Shown here: positions 54,068 to 63,053 of the stretch, one piece after another
How positions within the stretch are numbered: the first letter of the stretch is position 1
How the letters are laid out: each line of letters begins with the position of its first letter
NCBI RefSeq assembly: GCF_900107695.1
Contig: NZ_FNQP01000005.1
Coordinates: 62,001-126,000, forward strand
Reading direction: 5' to 3'
DNA length: 64,000 nt
Source: Thiothrix caldifontis
GTDB lineage: Bacteria > Pseudomonadota > Gammaproteobacteria > Thiotrichales > Thiotrichaceae
The notes under the pieces: generated by a model
Told to the model about the DNA's origin: nothing
The model's input: only the letters and a program-made list of their open reading frames with translations
Database searches by the model: none
Program-made: the position numbers and the translations under genes

Positions 54068-54367
54068 TTATACGCAGCCAGTAGGCTTAGGCAGACCACC
54101 ATATTTGGTAATGGGCTTCATTGGCCCAGTTTTCCACTGCGCGAACAGCTCTTTCTGATCCATATTGATGAATTTGGAGAATTTACGGATCGGTGGAACC
54201 ACAGCCTGATCATCATAATACTCACGCGCTTTCATGATCTGTTCCCACTTGGCATCGGTCAGTTCGACACCATCAGCTTCTGCCATGGCTTTACCAATTT
54301 CCGGTGTCCAATCATCCATGCTCAGTAAGTAACCGTCACCATCGCGTGCTGGAATTTCTACACTCAT
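54068..54367 (-). CDS. DsrC/TusE-family sulfur-carrier protein with a single C-terminal Cys
   Basis: 99 residues: DGDGYLLSMDDWTPEIGKAM, REYYDDQAVVPPIRKFSKFI, and the C-terminal arm KYGGLPKPTGCV. In dissimilatory DsrC two arm cysteines are separated by ten residues; here the penultimate Cys is present but the upstream position is Thr (MKPITKYGG), as in TusE-type or DsrC-like sulfur relay proteins. It could pass persulfide sulfur for tRNA thiolation or to other sulfur carriers. GAGGAGACTTAAACA precedes the ATG. No dsr or tus genes adjoin. Confidence 0.85.
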   Translation of the reverse strand: MSVEIPARDGDGYLLSMDDWTPEIGKAMAEADGVELTDAKWEQIMKAREYYDDQAVVPPIRKFSKFINMDQKELFAQWKTGPMKPITKYGGLPKPTGCV

Positions 54368-54422
54368 TGTTTAAGTCTCCTCAAATTGCCTAGTAATTTA
54401 GTAGGGTATTTTACTGATAAAG

Positions 54423-54475
54423 GGGCGGGGCGTGTCAATACTCACACTGGCTATAAGCCATTGCTTACCCCGCCC
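54423..54475. terminator. Nested hairpins between the DsrC-like and VolA-like genes
   Basis: GGGCGGGG (54423-54430) pairs with CCCCGCCC (54468-54475), enclosing TGGCT-ATA-AGCCA (54448-54460). It lies just past the stop of the minus-strand lipase gene and upstream of the minus-strand DsrC gene. There is no clear T run, so termination is possible but not certain. Confidence 0.35.
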
Positions 54476-54481
54476 ACTGGC

Positions 54482-56503
54482 TCAAGGTGCTGCACCGGCA
54501 ATCACCGTGCTGTCATTAATGGCAATGGCAGCTCCCCCCGCCAATTGGAAAGCTGCAATCTGGCGCTGCATTTCCACCGTTACCGCCAAATTAACACCAG
54601 GGTCAAGCACCGAACTGTGAGCGCCGCGATTGAAACGCACAATACCATCTTCACCCGCAGCGGTTGCGGTTCTGCTCGTCAATTGCATCACGCTTGCCAG
54701 TGGCTCCGTGCCGGACAGTGGCGCTCCCGTCACACGGTTAGGAATGACCTGATCCCCTAACACCTCAATCATGTGCACAGGATGCTTAGCCGCCGCCTGC
54801 GCTCCCAACACCACCGGGTCAGCCGGGTCAATCACCGTCTGTGCCACCACCATGAAAGCATCATACGCTGCTGACCCCGGCGTCAGCCCCGCACTGCCCA
54901 GACCCGCCTGAATCACCGGGCCAAAACTCGCCGAGCCATCCAACAACCGTGCAATTCCCCCGCCCGTTGTCACCAAAGATGCAGGCGTTGCAGCCGTTTC
55001 CGCTGCCAAATACCCCGTACCAATAACTCCCCCTAACGAATGCCCCACAAAACCGACCTTAGCGGTATTTAAAGGCACGGCAGTGATATTGCCCAAACTG
55101 CGCCGTAACACCAACAAATCCGCAATCCCTTGGCGGATATTGTCACGTGAGGTGAGTAAACTGCCTAAATTGATGAAATGCGTACCGGAACTGTCAATAA
55201 CACCATCGGCTCCCGCTGTACCGGTCGAGGCATTTTGCACATCCAAATTAAAGGTACGTTCCACATCGTTCGCAAACGCGGCATTTTTGTCTGCACGCAA
55301 GGGATTGGCATCCTCTGTTACCCCATGCAACGGTAAGTCAATCGCAATTCCGACATACCCCGCATCCGCCAGTGTATCCGCGACTGCCAGCAAGTCTTGG
55401 CGGTTACGGGTAATCCCATGCTGGAAAATCACCACAGGCCAACCACCCGCAGGCGGTGTTGCCCCCGCCAACGCACTGGCATTCGGCACACTCATCAACA
55501 CAGGCACGGTCTGCGTAGACGTCGCGACTGGAGCTGGATTATAGCGGGTTAAAAAAGAACCTGCTGCTCCCGACCAAGCCGTCGTCAACGGCGCGGTCGG
55601 ATTCGCGGTACTGGGCGCTGTCAGGTAATACGGTACGTCTAATGTGCCGATATGCACATTAGCTTTTCCCGCTAACGCCGGAACAAAGGTATTGCTTGCC
55701 CCCAACGTCGGGGAAATCAGCAGTGGGCTTGCCGCTGCTTGCCGCTGCATCGCCTCCAACACTGGCGTAACCGATTGCGTAGTAAAACTCCAACTCAACA
55801 CGATAGTCGCCGCACTGACACCTTGATTGGCAGCAATAGCCTCTTGGTTATTGATTAGTTGACGCAAGGGTTCTAACGCTGCGTACTCACCACTTAACGC
55901 TGTCGTGCTTTTTGCCAGCAAATAGGCCGAGTCACTGGTTGCCGCCCGTCCGTCACTGCCTTGAATCGCATTGGTTAACACCACCAAATAACTCGTGCTT
56001 TCCTTCAGCGGCTTCAATGGCACTAAGGCTAAGGTATCCTGCTGCGTTCCCACAGCGGTTGCCAACAATTCAGCCGCCGTTACTTCACGAACAACCCCGG
56101 TAATGGCTTGAGTAGCGACATCCTTACGCACCTCAAACACCCGCACACTGCTACCCGTTTGCAGCGAACCTGCTTTCAGACTCGCGCCAAACGCCGCTGT
56201 AATCGGTGCGGTCAGGCCAAAACCGTCCAAGGTATTCAGGCTGTTCACCAAGCCAAGCTGACCGGGGTTGGTGATGGTGGCAGTGGGAATATTCAAGGTG
56301 CCATCCGTTGACCCTGCCAGCAACAGGTCATTGGTTTGCGGAATCACGCCGCTACGAGGATCAAACCGTGCCACTGCCGTGCCCCTCCCCGTCGTGCCAT
56401 TGGCGTTGGCACTGAAATCATAATCGCTGGAGTCGCCACAGGCTCCCAACCCTGACACAGCCAAGGCCAGCAGAATATTCCGTGATAAAAGCTGTAATTT
56501 CAT
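54482..56503 (-). CDS. VolA/Pla-1-type surface lipoprotein lipase
   Basis: 673 residues. The lipoprotein signal peptide has the lipobox LGAC (Cys22) followed by GDSSDYDFS. The N-terminal half is the bacterial virulence-factor lipase N-domain (ARFDPRSGVIPQTNDLLLAG; DGRAATSDSAYLLAKS), and the C-terminal half is an alpha/beta hydrolase with VVIFQHGITRNRQDLLAVAD, the nucleophile elbow GFVGHSLGGVIGTGY and the late His in RGAHSSVLDPG. In Vibrio, VolA is a surface lysophospholipase that hands fatty acids to FadL; a FadL gene lies 12 bases upstream here. AAGGAGTTTCCC precedes the ATG. Confidence 0.82.
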   Translation of the reverse strand: MKLQLLSRNILLALAVSGLGACGDSSDYDFSANANGTTGRGTAVARFDPRSGVIPQTNDLLLAGSTDGTLNIPTATITNPGQLGLVNSLNTLDGFGLTAPITAAFGASLKAGSLQTGSSVRVFEVRKDVATQAITGVVREVTAAELLATAVGTQQDTLALVPLKPLKESTSYLVVLTNAIQGSDGRAATSDSAYLLAKSTTALSGEYAALEPLRQLINNQEAIAANQGVSAATIVLSWSFTTQSVTPVLEAMQRQAAASPLLISPTLGASNTFVPALAGKANVHIGTLDVPYYLTAPSTANPTAPLTTAWSGAAGSFLTRYNPAPVATSTQTVPVLMSVPNASALAGATPPAGGWPVVIFQHGITRNRQDLLAVADTLADAGYVGIAIDLPLHGVTEDANPLRADKNAAFANDVERTFNLDVQNASTGTAGADGVIDSSGTHFINLGSLLTSRDNIRQGIADLLVLRRSLGNITAVPLNTAKVGFVGHSLGGVIGTGYLAAETAATPASLVTTGGGIARLLDGSASFGPVIQAGLGSAGLTPGSAAYDAFMVVAQTVIDPADPVVLGAQAAAKHPVHMIEVLGDQVIPNRVTGAPLSGTEPLASVMQLTSRTATAAGEDGIVRFNRGAHSSVLDPGVNLAVTVEMQRQIAAFQLAGGAAIAINDSTVIAGAAP

Positions 56504-56515
56504 GGGAAACTCCTT

Positions 56516-57919
56516 CTAAAACGACCAGTTCAATTGAGCGCTGACAATATCCACACTGGAATCGTACACACCACGCAGGGCATAACCATTATCCGTACTG
56601 ACATTATCAATCGGGGTTTCATCCGTGAAAATGTGGGTGTAACCGACATCCACATCCAAATTCTTTTTCAGCTTGTAATTCGCACCAGCGGATACCCACG
56701 TCCGATCCGCATCCGGGGTACGTGCAGTACGCAATTGTGGGCTAGGCACGGGGGTTTCATCAAATGCCACCCCGCCACGCAACTTCAGGCGATCGTTATA
56801 TTGGTAATTCGCCCCGACACTGTAGCGGTTCACATCCTCCCATGCCTGAGGCACATCCGTGACTAAGGAACCATCTGCCGTTTTTTTAACAGTCAGGCTT
56901 TCAAAGCTGCTCCAGTTGGTACGGGTCACATCGCCCATGACGTCTAAACGCTCATTCACTTTATGCGCCGCCGACACGGAAAAACTCGCAGGTAAATTAG
57001 CCTCTGCGGTCGCATCAGCCGTATTGAAACGGGTAATACCGGTTGCCGTCACAATGGGTTGCAAACTCGCATCAATGTCATACTCGACTTCACCTTCCAA
57101 CTCATGATCCAGCGCGGAACGGTAATTCACCCCCACCCGTGTCTTTGGCGTTGCCTGGTATAACGCCCCCGCATTCACCCCGAAAGAGATGTCATCACCA
57201 CTGATCGTCACCTTGCTATCGGTTGCCGCATTCGACAAGGCAGGCAAACGCGCCAGACACTGCGTCAATAATGCGCCACTGTTCGCGGCACTGGCAATGC
57301 TACGGCAAGCAGCGGCTGAATCAATCGCACTTTGTAACTCAACGTGAATGTATTGCGCACTCACCCCTGCGCCGACACTGAGCTTATCATTCACCTGATA
57401 GGCCAGTGCCGGGTTGACATTGACGGTTTTAATTGCAGATTTCAACGCATTGTAACGCCCAATCCAATCCTCTTCGTATTCAGTACCCAAGCCGAAGGGG
57501 GCATTGATACCGATACCGGCACTCAACTTGTCGCCATAGCTGCGTACCACGTAAGCATTCGGCACGGGTGCGGCGTGACCGCCATTCGCATCCGGCCCGG
57601 TTAAGGTTGCTTCAGCCAGTGCCACATTGCCCCCAGTCAGTGCCGGGTTAACCCGTGATGCCTTATCGGTGAAATCCGCCTTGGGAGCAATCACGTGTGC
57701 GGCGACACTGGTTTTTGTACCCTCACCCAAGGCTGTCATCGCAGCGGGATTGAACCAAACGACCGATGCATCATCAATCGCTGCTGCCCCACCCGAATAC
57801 GCATTCCCTGCGCCCGAACCTGACTGGTTGGCCAACGCAAATCCAGCCGCTTGAACCGTGGTACTCAACGCGGCACTCACCACCGTCGCTAACACACTTT
57901 TCGCCATGAAGTTAACCAT
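56516..57919 (-). CDS. fadL: FadL/TodX (OmpP1) outer-membrane long-chain fatty acid porin
   Basis: 467 residues with a signal peptide (AKSVLATVVSAALSTTVQA) and the FadL start GFALANQSGSGAGNAYSGGA, then ASVVWFNPAAMTALGEG and INAPFGLGTEYEEDWIGRY, all classic for the OmpP1/FadL/TodX family; the end, VSAQLNWSF, has the aromatic C-terminus of a beta-barrel. GGAGGAGATTGATC precedes the ATG at 57919. It forms a unit with the downstream VolA-like lipase, suggesting uptake of fatty acids from lipids. Confidence 0.9.
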   Translation of the reverse strand: MVNFMAKSVLATVVSAALSTTVQAAGFALANQSGSGAGNAYSGGAAAIDDASVVWFNPAAMTALGEGTKTSVAAHVIAPKADFTDKASRVNPALTGGNVALAEATLTGPDANGGHAAPVPNAYVVRSYGDKLSAGIGINAPFGLGTEYEEDWIGRYNALKSAIKTVNVNPALAYQVNDKLSVGAGVSAQYIHVELQSAIDSAAACRSIASAANSGALLTQCLARLPALSNAATDSKVTISGDDISFGVNAGALYQATPKTRVGVNYRSALDHELEGEVEYDIDASLQPIVTATGITRFNTADATAEANLPASFSVSAAHKVNERLDVMGDVTRTNWSSFESLTVKKTADGSLVTDVPQAWEDVNRYSVGANYQYNDRLKLRGGVAFDETPVPSPQLRTARTPDADRTWVSAGANYKLKKNLDVDVGYTHIFTDETPIDNVSTDNGYALRGVYDSSVDIVSAQLNWSF

Positions 57920-57998
57920 GATCAATCTCCTCCTATTTCACATTATTCATACGCTTCCATACAGCCATGACGCACCTCTCTTACGTCATGACACCTTT

Positions 57999-60761
57999 TC
58001 AATGCGCCTCGTCCCAATTATCGCCCACGCCACTCTCGACCAAGAGCGGCACAGCCAACTGAGCCGCTGCCGTCATGAGTGCCGTGACCTGTGAGCGCAC
58101 GGTTGCCAACTCGGCTTCCGGCACTTCAAACACCAGTTCGTCGTGTACTTGCATAATCATCTTGGTGTGCAAACCACTGCTCCGTAGCCAGCTATCCACC
58201 GCAATCATCGCCTTTTTAATAATGTCAGCCGCCGTCCCTTGCATGGGTGCATTAATCGCTGTGCGTTCGGCGTACTGGCGTGTCGCCGCATTTTTGGACT
58301 TGATGTCCGGCAAAAATAAACGCCGCCCAAACAGGGTTTCCACATAGCCTTGCGCCCGTGCTTGTTCGCGGGTGTCATCCATGTACTGCTTCACACCAGG
58401 GTAACGGGCGAAATACAGATTCACATAATCCTGCGCATCACGGCGCTCAACCCCCAACTGCTTCGCCAGCCCAAATGCCGACATGCCGTAAATCAACCCA
58501 AAATTGATCGCCTTCGCCGCCCGCCGTTGTGCGGTCGTCACCGCCGCCAATGCGACACCAAACACTTCCGCCGCCGTTGCCCGATGCACATCCAAACCTT
58601 GTGCAAACGCCTCCAACAGCCCTTTATCGCCGGATAAGTGAGCCATGATACGCAATTCAATCTGGGAATAATCCGCCGCCAACAGCTTGCAACCGCTTTC
58701 CGCGATAAAGGCTTGGCGAATCCGCCGCCCCTCCTCATTGCGTATCGGAATATTCTGCAAATTCGGGTCAGACGACGATAAACGCCCGGTCGAAGCCACC
58801 GCCTGATGGTAGGACGTATGCACCCGCCCGGTATGTGGGTTAATTTGTTCCGGTAATTTGTCCGTGTAGGTGGACTTCAGTTTTGCCAAACCACGGTGTT
58901 CCAGAATCAACGACGGCAACTCATGCCCCATGTCTGCCAACTCTTCCAACACATCTTCGGCGGTGGACGGCTGCCCCTTCGGCGTTTTGCGCAACACTGG
59001 CAAGCCCAGTTTGTCGAAAAAGATTTCCTGAATCTGCTTGGGTGAGGCAAGGTTGAATTCCTGCCCGGCAACAGTGTAAGCCTGTTGCATAACCGTATGC
59101 ATCCGCGCTTCCAGCTCCTTGCTTTGTTTGGCGAGCATCATGGCATCGACTTTCACACCGTTGCGTTCGATACGGGAAAGTACACTCACCAACGGCACTT
59201 CCACTGCTTCATACAACTGGCGTTGCCCATCGAGTGCTTGCAACTGTGACCAGAAATGCCGATGCAACCGCAACGTATAATCCGCATCTTCGGCGGCATA
59301 AGGTGTGGCCTGTTCCAAAGCGACTTGATTGAAGGTGATCTGGTTTTTGCCCTTGCCCGCAATATCTTCAAAATGGATGGTAGTGTGATTGAGGTGCTTT
59401 TCACACAAGGTATCGAAATCGTGGCGGCTGGCGGTGGAATCCAGCACGTAGGATTCGAGCATGGTGTCGTGAGCGATACCCCACAATTCGATGCCATGGT
59501 TGAGCAATACGCTGCGGTCGTATTTGAGATTCTGCCCAATCTTGCGCAGGCTAGGATTTTCTAACAGCGGTTTGAGTTGGGCAAACACGGCGTCACGGTC
59601 GAGTTGCGCTGGTGCACCGAGATAATCGTGTGCCAATGGCAAATAAGCCGCTTCGCCGGGTTGGATGGCAAACGATACCCCCACGATTTCCGCCTCCATA
59701 TAGTTGAGACTAGTGGTTTCGGTATCGAAAGCGAATTCGCCAGCGGCTTGCAGACGGGTTAGCCAAGTGTTGAGGTCAGGTTGGGTAAGGATAGAAGAAT
59801 ACCCCCCATCCCCAGCCCTTCCCCCGCAAGGGGGGCAGGGAGCGAAGAGGTCACCGGTCGTACCCTCTTGTTCCTTCCCCCCCTGCGGGGGAAGGTTAGG
59901 ATGGGGGGGTTCTTTCCCCAGTGCCGCCAACCGCGTCCGAAACCCATAGCGCTCATACAACACCCGCAACCTATCCACATCCTGCGGGTTAAACGCCAGC
60001 GTTTCTGGTTGCAAATCCAGTTCTACATCGCATTTGATCGTCACCAGCTCATACGACAGCGGCAGGTGCGCCAACGCTTCGCGCAGGTTTTCGCCGATCT
60101 TGCCCTTGAATTCGTTAGCACGCGCGATGATGTTTTCCAGTGAACCGTATTCTTCCAGCCATTTCACCGCCGTTTTCGGGCCGACTTTGGCAACACCGGG
60201 AACGTTATCCACCGAGTCACCAATCAAGGCGAGGTAGTCACGAATGCGTTCCGGTGCAACCCCAAACTTTTCAACAACCCCCGCAGGGTCAGCATAATGC
60301 CCGCTCATGGTGTTGATGAGATGGACACGTTCATCCACCAGTTGCGCCATGTCCTTGTCGCCAGTGGAAATAATGACCTTACCCGTGTATTCCTTCGCTA
60401 ATGTACCGATAACATCATCAGCTTCCACATCAGGAATAATCAGCAACGGGTAGCCTTGAGCACGGATAATGTCCAGCAACGGTTCGATTTGGCAGCGCAA
60501 ATCCTCCGGCATCGGTGGGCGGTTAGCTTTGTATTGCGGGTACAGGTCATCGCGAAACGTTTTGCCGGGTGCGTCGAAAATCACTGCCATGTGTTCCGGG
60601 TCGTAATCCTTGCGCAACTTATCAAGCATATTGAGCACACCGTGCATGGCTCCGGTGGGTTCGCCGTGCGCATTGGTCAACGGCGGCAGGGCGTGGAACG
60701 CACGAAACAGATAGGAAGAACCATCAACGAGGACAAGAGGCTTGCTGCTATGGGTAGTCAT
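57999..60761 (-). CDS. polA: DNA polymerase I
   Basis: 920 residues with all three domains: 5'-3' exonuclease (VLVDGSSYLFRAFHALPPL, ISTGDKDMAQLVD, GDSVDNVPGV; 1-280), proofreading exonuclease with intact acidic residues (FAFDTETTSL, GQNLKYDRSVL; about 330-520), and polymerase (SSDPNLQNIPIRNEEGRRIR, AADYSQIELRIMAHLSGD, AKAINFGLIYGMSAFGLA, MQVHDELVFEV). Residues about 285-320 (HPNLPPQGGKEQEG, APCPPCGGRAGDGG) come from a pair of palindromic repeats inserted in frame in the linker between the first two domains. The start is ATG at 60761. Confidence 0.95.
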   Translation of the reverse strand: MTTHSSKPLVLVDGSSYLFRAFHALPPLTNAHGEPTGAMHGVLNMLDKLRKDYDPEHMAVIFDAPGKTFRDDLYPQYKANRPPMPEDLRCQIEPLLDIIRAQGYPLLIIPDVEADDVIGTLAKEYTGKVIISTGDKDMAQLVDERVHLINTMSGHYADPAGVVEKFGVAPERIRDYLALIGDSVDNVPGVAKVGPKTAVKWLEEYGSLENIIARANEFKGKIGENLREALAHLPLSYELVTIKCDVELDLQPETLAFNPQDVDRLRVLYERYGFRTRLAALGKEPPHPNLPPQGGKEQEGTTGDLFAPCPPCGGRAGDGGYSSILTQPDLNTWLTRLQAAGEFAFDTETTSLNYMEAEIVGVSFAIQPGEAAYLPLAHDYLGAPAQLDRDAVFAQLKPLLENPSLRKIGQNLKYDRSVLLNHGIELWGIAHDTMLESYVLDSTASRHDFDTLCEKHLNHTTIHFEDIAGKGKNQITFNQVALEQATPYAAEDADYTLRLHRHFWSQLQALDGQRQLYEAVEVPLVSVLSRIERNGVKVDAMMLAKQSKELEARMHTVMQQAYTVAGQEFNLASPKQIQEIFFDKLGLPVLRKTPKGQPSTAEDVLEELADMGHELPSLILEHRGLAKLKSTYTDKLPEQINPHTGRVHTSYHQAVASTGRLSSSDPNLQNIPIRNEEGRRIRQAFIAESGCKLLAADYSQIELRIMAHLSGDKGLLEAFAQGLDVHRATAAEVFGVALAAVTTAQRRAAKAINFGLIYGMSAFGLAKQLGVERRDAQDYVNLYFARYPGVKQYMDDTREQARAQGYVETLFGRRLFLPDIKSKNAATRQYAERTAINAPMQGTAADIIKKAMIAVDSWLRSSGLHTKMIMQVHDELVFEVPEAELATVRSQVTALMTAAAQLAVPLLVESGVGDNWDEAH
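59802..59909. repeat. Inverted pair of REP-like C/G-rich repeats inside polA
   Basis: The left unit (59802-59850: CCCCCCATCCCCAGCCCTT, CCCCCGCAAGGGGGGCAGGG, AGCGAAGAGG) is followed by an inverted relative (59862-59909, ending GGTTAGGATGGGGGG). A third copy lies at 28564-28615. Both copies are read as protein in polA without breaking the frame. Confidence 0.75.
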
Positions 60762-60834
60762 AAGGGCTGGCTTACGGCGTTAAAACCTTGAGTATAGCGG
60801 TTTCTCGCCGCCGCCCCTATGCCCTCAGCGCATA

Positions 60835-61086
60835 TTACGCAAATGGATTAGCCACTTCATCACTCGTTTTAAGGCTAATTTTTTCCGGCAAAACACCGCT
60901 GGCTTGTTCAGTGCTCAATATTTGCACCACAGCATCCAGCATGTCTTTGAGTTTGAGGGCAAACGCTAAACCGGCGGCATCGTGCGTAATATCCAAACTA
61001 CCGTGCAAGGACACGCGATCCAAACGGTTTTCAATGGTTAAATCCTGCAATAAGCGGGTTTCGGCTTCATTTTTGAAAAAATCCAT
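60835..61086 (-). CDS. Small hypothetical protein
   Basis: 83 residues, mostly polar with a central amphipathic region (DRVSLHGSLDITHDAAGLAF, DMLDAVVQILS) and a conserved-looking end (PEKISLKTSDEVANPFA). Starts MDFFKNEAET 10 bases after the nuclease gene on the same strand. The pattern RVSLHGSLDITHDAAGL looks like a folded beta-alpha unit. No family recognised; preferred over an overlapping plus-strand frame because of its operon position and composition. Confidence 0.5.
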   Translation of the reverse strand: MDFFKNEAETRLLQDLTIENRLDRVSLHGSLDITHDAAGLAFALKLKDMLDAVVQILSTEQASGVLPEKISLKTSDEVANPFA

Positions 61087-61096
61087 CGGGCTATGC

Positions 61097-61918
61097 TCAA
61101 GGTTGCGGTAAAGGCATTACGTTAGCTTTGCTGAAAGCGTCGATGCCAGGGAAAGGGTCAATGCCTGCCGTTTGCGTCAACTCAGCAATGCTCATCATTT
61201 TGTAGTTCCTGTTAGCATCGTTTGCAACCCAATACGCCCCACTTTCCCCCGTATTGGCGTCGTAAATCGCTTTGAAGTAACTGGTTGGCACTAACACCCG
61301 ATTATTGATGCGTTGCAACGAGGCTCCCGCAAAAATGGCACCAGAAACCACATACAACTCACCGCGCTGCTTGGCTAAATCGCGGGTGCGTGACTCAATG
61401 CTTGACCACAACCCCCGGTTATTCGATGGATTTTGCGGGGTCATATTCGCGAGGGAAAAACTTTCACGCATCGCCTCTACCGTCGGCATATCACCGGCTG
61501 GAACCAAATGCCCACGATCAAAACCAGAGCCTGCGTAATCAGCCAGTTCAGCACGCTCATCCACCGTTAGACGCGGCTCAGCGTAGAAATTGTCAGTCCG
61601 GTCAATATCCATCAGCAGCTCGGCATACGTCATGTGCTCACTCGCCCATAACGGGGTGCGTGTCACCCCCGAATGCAGCACCGCAAATTCCGTAAAGCAC
61701 AACGCCTGCGTTTTAGCCGCCAGTTTAGAATTCACCAATTGCGGCATATCGCCGTTAGCGTGATGCTGCGGGCAAGCACTGATAACGCCAGCGGTGTTCG
61801 TCGTAGCACCGGTGTTCGTCGCACCAGAACCCGATGAGGCGGTATTATTGGATGCACAAGCCGTTAAGCTCAATAAGGTAAATAGTGTGATTAACACACG
61901 GTTAGACATCGTATTCAT
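61097..61918 (-). CDS. Secreted/lipoprotein DNA/RNA non-specific endonuclease (NUC1 family)
   Basis: 273 residues with a lipoprotein signal (LITLFTLLSLTAC, Cys 21) and a Ser/Gly/Thr/Asn-rich linker. The catalytic beta-beta-alpha-metal motif is FDRGHLVPAGDM, with NMTPQNPSNNRGLWSSIE providing the metal-binding Asn. Two cysteine residues (SACPQHH, ALCFTEF) may form a disulfide. It would degrade nucleic acids in the periplasm or at the surface. ATG at 61918 chosen; the frame opens with TTG six bases earlier. Confidence 0.85.
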   Translation of the reverse strand: MNTMSNRVLITLFTLLSLTACASNNTASSGSGATNTGATTNTAGVISACPQHHANGDMPQLVNSKLAAKTQALCFTEFAVLHSGVTRTPLWASEHMTYAELLMDIDRTDNFYAEPRLTVDERAELADYAGSGFDRGHLVPAGDMPTVEAMRESFSLANMTPQNPSNNRGLWSSIESRTRDLAKQRGELYVVSGAIFAGASLQRINNRVLVPTSYFKAIYDANTGESGAYWVANDANRNYKMMSIAELTQTAGIDPFPGIDAFSKANVMPLPQP

Positions 61919-61987
61919 CAGCAAGCCCTAGCGTTATTTTCGACAAATTGTAAGTCTAACTGACAACTCACCAAGGTGTCCCCGGTG

Positions 61988-63049
61988 TTAAGCAGCTTCC
62001 GCTAAAAACTTTTTCGGGTTCTGGTTAGCAATTTGCCAAAACAAGGTTTCGCCCAACGCAGCTCGCAGGTCGATTGACAAACGCCGTTCAGGGTAACGTT
62101 CATTGCTGGTCATGTAAAAATCGGAACCAAACAACACTTGAGTTCGCACTCGCTCGTCTTCCAGCAGCACCTTCAACAAGGTAATGTTTTCTTGGAAATT
62201 AAACACCGTATAGGAAACGTCTGCGTACAAGTTAGGGTAATTGCCGCTGCGCATCATATCGAGGATTTTTTCCAGCCAAGTCGGGTTATCAATCGACCGG
62301 TCGCGGGTCAAATAACGCTGCCATTCTGAAATGCCGCCAAAATGCGAGAGGCATATTTTGAGATCAGGAAACTTTTTCATAACCGCAGCGTAATGTTTAG
62401 GGTCTGCTAAGCCCTGCGCCTCTTCAAACGGCAAGTGTTTGGTATTCACTGACCCCGGCGAACAATGCGCTATCAACGGCAGCTTATGCTTAACCATGTA
62501 AGGATAGATGTCATGCATCAACACAGGATCACAAGGGTAATACCCCAACGGGGGGTAGATTTTAACACCACGAAACTGCTGTTCCTCCACCAACACAGCC
62601 AAACGCTCCAAAGCAGCAGGGCGACGCGGATCAATATGCGCAAAAGGAATAATAATATTTTTATATTCCTCACGATTGGCTAAGCACACCAACTCTTGAT
62701 GTTGCTTATCAATGTCTTCCATGACCTTGCCTGCTGCCATGTAAGCCATGTCCATCGGCAACACGACAAAGCGTGTCCCTTTCGGGTAATAATTCATTAA
62801 CACTTTGAGGTTGTCTTCCTGACCCTTTTTATAAGCAAAACTGACAAAGTTAGCACAACGCTGAAACCTGTCGTTTGATGTCCAGGGTACAATTTTTTGC
62901 ATGACCGTGTTTAATACCCCCCGTATCACCTTATTGCGTGCCAACTTCACAATAAACAACGGGAAATAACCATCGGGTATGTGCTTGTGGGTAAAAATAT
63001 GCGTGTGGCAATTATAAATCACCGGCTCGATTAGATTACTGCTTGACAT
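61988..63049 (-). CDS. Amidohydrolase-family (TIM-barrel) protein
   Basis: 353 residues. NCHTHIFTHKHIPDGYFPL carries the H-x-H metal motif near the N-terminus; FAHIDPRRPAALERL, GVKIYPPLGYYPCD, PLIAHCSPGSV, CLSHFGG and LFGSDFYM give the remaining His/Asp positions of amidohydrolase-2 (ACMSD-type decarboxylase or hydrolase) enzymes. GAGGGGTGAATTT precedes the ATG at 63049. The substrate is not apparent. The upstream membrane-protein gene stops at 63054, five bases before it, so the two are co-transcribed. Confidence 0.78.
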   Translation of the reverse strand: MSSSNLIEPVIYNCHTHIFTHKHIPDGYFPLFIVKLARNKVIRGVLNTVMQKIVPWTSNDRFQRCANFVSFAYKKGQEDNLKVLMNYYPKGTRFVVLPMDMAYMAAGKVMEDIDKQHQELVCLANREEYKNIIIPFAHIDPRRPAALERLAVLVEEQQFRGVKIYPPLGYYPCDPVLMHDIYPYMVKHKLPLIAHCSPGSVNTKHLPFEEAQGLADPKHYAAVMKKFPDLKICLSHFGGISEWQRYLTRDRSIDNPTWLEKILDMMRSGNYPNLYADVSYTVFNFQENITLLKVLLEDERVRTQVLFGSDFYMTSNERYPERRLSIDLRAALGETLFWQIANQNPKKFLAEAA

Positions 63050-63053
63050 AAAT

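Noticed and set aside
60788..61111. 107-codon plus-strand frame next to polA
   Set aside because: Overlaps the minus-strand 83-residue gene and has a shadow-like composition; the minus-strand frame sits in an operon.
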